Positions 63,056-64,000 of a stretch of DNA of 64,000 nucleotides are shown one piece after another (position 1 is the stretch's first letter; every line of letters starts with the position of its first letter). Location of the stretch: positions 3,348,001 through 3,412,000 of the forward strand of contig NZ_CP027727.1 in the NCBI RefSeq assembly GCF_003851685.1. Direction: 5' to 3'. A program made the position numbers and the translations under genes. The DNA is from Pseudomonas sp. R5-89-07 (lineage in GTDB: Bacteria; Pseudomonadota; Gammaproteobacteria; Pseudomonadales; Pseudomonadaceae). The notes under the pieces were generated by a model. That model made no database searches, was not told where the DNA came from, and saw only the letters and a program-made list of their open reading frames with translations.

Positions 63056-64000
63056 ATGACTGAATCAATAACAAAAACAGACACCCTGGTGGTGGGCGCC
63101 GGCCAGGCCGGCGTGGCCATGAGCGAGCACTTGAGCAAGCTCGGCGTGCCGCACCTGGTGCTGGAACGCAGCCGGATCGCCGAGCGCTGGCGCACCGGGC
63201 GCTGGGACTCGCTGGTGGCCAACGGGCCAGCCTGGCATGACCGGTTTCCGGGCCTGCAATTCGATGATGTGGCGCCCGATGGCTTTGCGCCGAAGGAGCG
63301 CGTGGCGGACTACTTTGAAGCCTATGCACGCAAGTTCAATGCGCCAATTCGCACAGGCGTGGAAGTCACTTCGGTGGTGCGCAACGAAGGTCGGCCAGGC
63401 TTTACCGTACACACCAGCGAAGGCGTGATCGAAGCCAATCGCGTGGTGGCCGCCACCGGGCCGTTCCAGAAGCCGGTGATTCCGGCGATTGCGCCGAAAG
63501 ACACCGCGCTGTACCAGATCCATTCCGCCGACTACCGCAACCCCGCGCAACTGCCGGCAGGCGCCGTGCTGGTAGTGGGTGCGGGCTCTTCCGGGGTACA
63601 GATCGCCGATGAACTGCAACGCAGCGGTCGCCAGGTGTACCTGTCGGTGGGTGCCCACGACCGCCCGCCGCGCGCCTATCGAAACCGCGACTTCTGCTGG
63701 TGGCTGGGGGTGTTGGGCGAATGGGACCAGGCCGCGATGAAACCCGGCCGCGAGCACGTGACCATCGCAGTGAGTGGTGCCCACGGCGGCAAGACCATCG
63801 ATTTTCGTGAGCTGGCCCAGCAAGGCATGACCCTGGTCGGCCTCACCCAGGCGTTTAACGGCAGCGTCGCCACGTTCCAACCCAACCTGGTGGAGAATCT
63901 GGCCCGCGGGGATGAAAACTACCTGGCCCTGCTGGATGCGGCCGACGCCTACATCGAACGCAACGGCCTCGACCTGCCCCCGGAGCCTGAAGCGCGCCGC
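63056..64000 (+). CDS. Flavin-containing monooxygenase (CzcO-like), C-terminal part outside window
   Basis: At least 315 residues; the gene runs off the right edge. The FAD motif is DTLVVGAGQAGVAMSEHL, the NADPH motif VLVVGAGSSGVQIADELQ, and VVAATGPFQKPVIP precedes it; this is the layout of group B flavin monooxygenases and CzcO-type oxidoreductases. ATG 63056 follows CAAGGA. The 121 bp before it are AT-rich and hold the probable promoter. The substrate is unknown; the upstream two-component pair may regulate it. Confidence 0.88.
   Translation, partial: MTESITKTDTLVVGAGQAGVAMSEHLSKLGVPHLVLERSRIAERWRTGRWDSLVANGPAWHDRFPGLQFDDVAPDGFAPKERVADYFEAYARKFNAPIRTGVEVTSVVRNEGRPGFTVHTSEGVIEANRVVAATGPFQKPVIPAIAPKDTALYQIHSADYRNPAQLPAGAVLVVGAGSSGVQIADELQRSGRQVYLSVGAHDRPPRAYRNRDFCWWLGVLGEWDQAAMKPGREHVTIAVSGAHGGKTIDFRELAQQGMTLVGLTQAFNGSVATFQPNLVENLARGDENYLALLDAADAYIERNGLDLPPEPEARR

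Overview
This window is chromosomal DNA from a Pseudomonas of the P. fluorescens group. The evidence is high GC, a complete fapABCDEF functional-amyloid operon, a lexA2-imuA-imuB-dnaE2 mutasome, a dpkA-type reductase, a gnd-zwf pair, and three families of REP/REPIN-type extragenic palindromes. No rRNA, tRNA, CRISPR array, insertion sequence or integrase was seen. Gene names rest on reading the translated sequence and on recalled families; no database search was run.

Layout. 1-3.3 kb: truncated nitrilase-family gene, LysR regulator, a small hypothetical, a DUF883 membrane protein, dpkA. 3.5-8.6 kb: one 1720-aa toxin-like protein with a C-terminal HEITH metalloprotease-like motif. 8.7-16.2 kb: an orphan FecR-like protein behind a Fur-type box, then the fap operon and a convergent sigma54 activator. 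The 300 bp before fapA carries a strong -24/-12 promoter and three matching palindromes. 16.5-20.6 kb: coupled gnd-zwf-HAD phosphatase genes and two tiny genes. 20.7-25.2 kb: a phosphoethanolamine transferase, a FhuE-like siderophore receptor behind a Fur-type box, a small secreted protein. 25.3-28.3 kb: GNAT, zapE, and a metE gene holding only its N-terminal half. 28.5-31.5 kb: GFA protein and the norspermidine-type pair nspC and carboxynorspermidine synthase. 31.6-34.3 kb: accessory segment with a structured leader before a DUF3077 gene, a second signal peptidase II, and a zeta-like toxin-antitoxin pair. 34.4-37.1 kb: glutaminase, membrane protein, flavin monooxygenase. 37.1-47.3 kb: six minus-strand genes for SOS mutagenesis and repair (lexA2, imuA, imuB, dnaE2, hybrid kinase, UvrA-like). 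47.6-57.7 kb: NudK, hydrolase, FMN dehydrogenase and DeoR regulator, DUF72 and HhH proteins, stress proteins, copper-delivery genes. 57.7-64 kb: HIT protein, a lower-GC pair (unknown plus DUF488), GNAT, lipoprotein, divergent hybrid kinase and LuxR regulator, and a truncated flavin monooxygenase.

The most interesting items are the complete candidate control circuit of the fap operon (palindromes, sigma54 promoter, neighbouring activator, and a hairpin terminator after fapC that could set subunit stoichiometry) and the leader at 31854-31962. That leader can form a 16-bp stem around a UUCG hairpin, and a duplicated segment offers a competing pairing just before the ribosome binding site of the DUF3077 gene.
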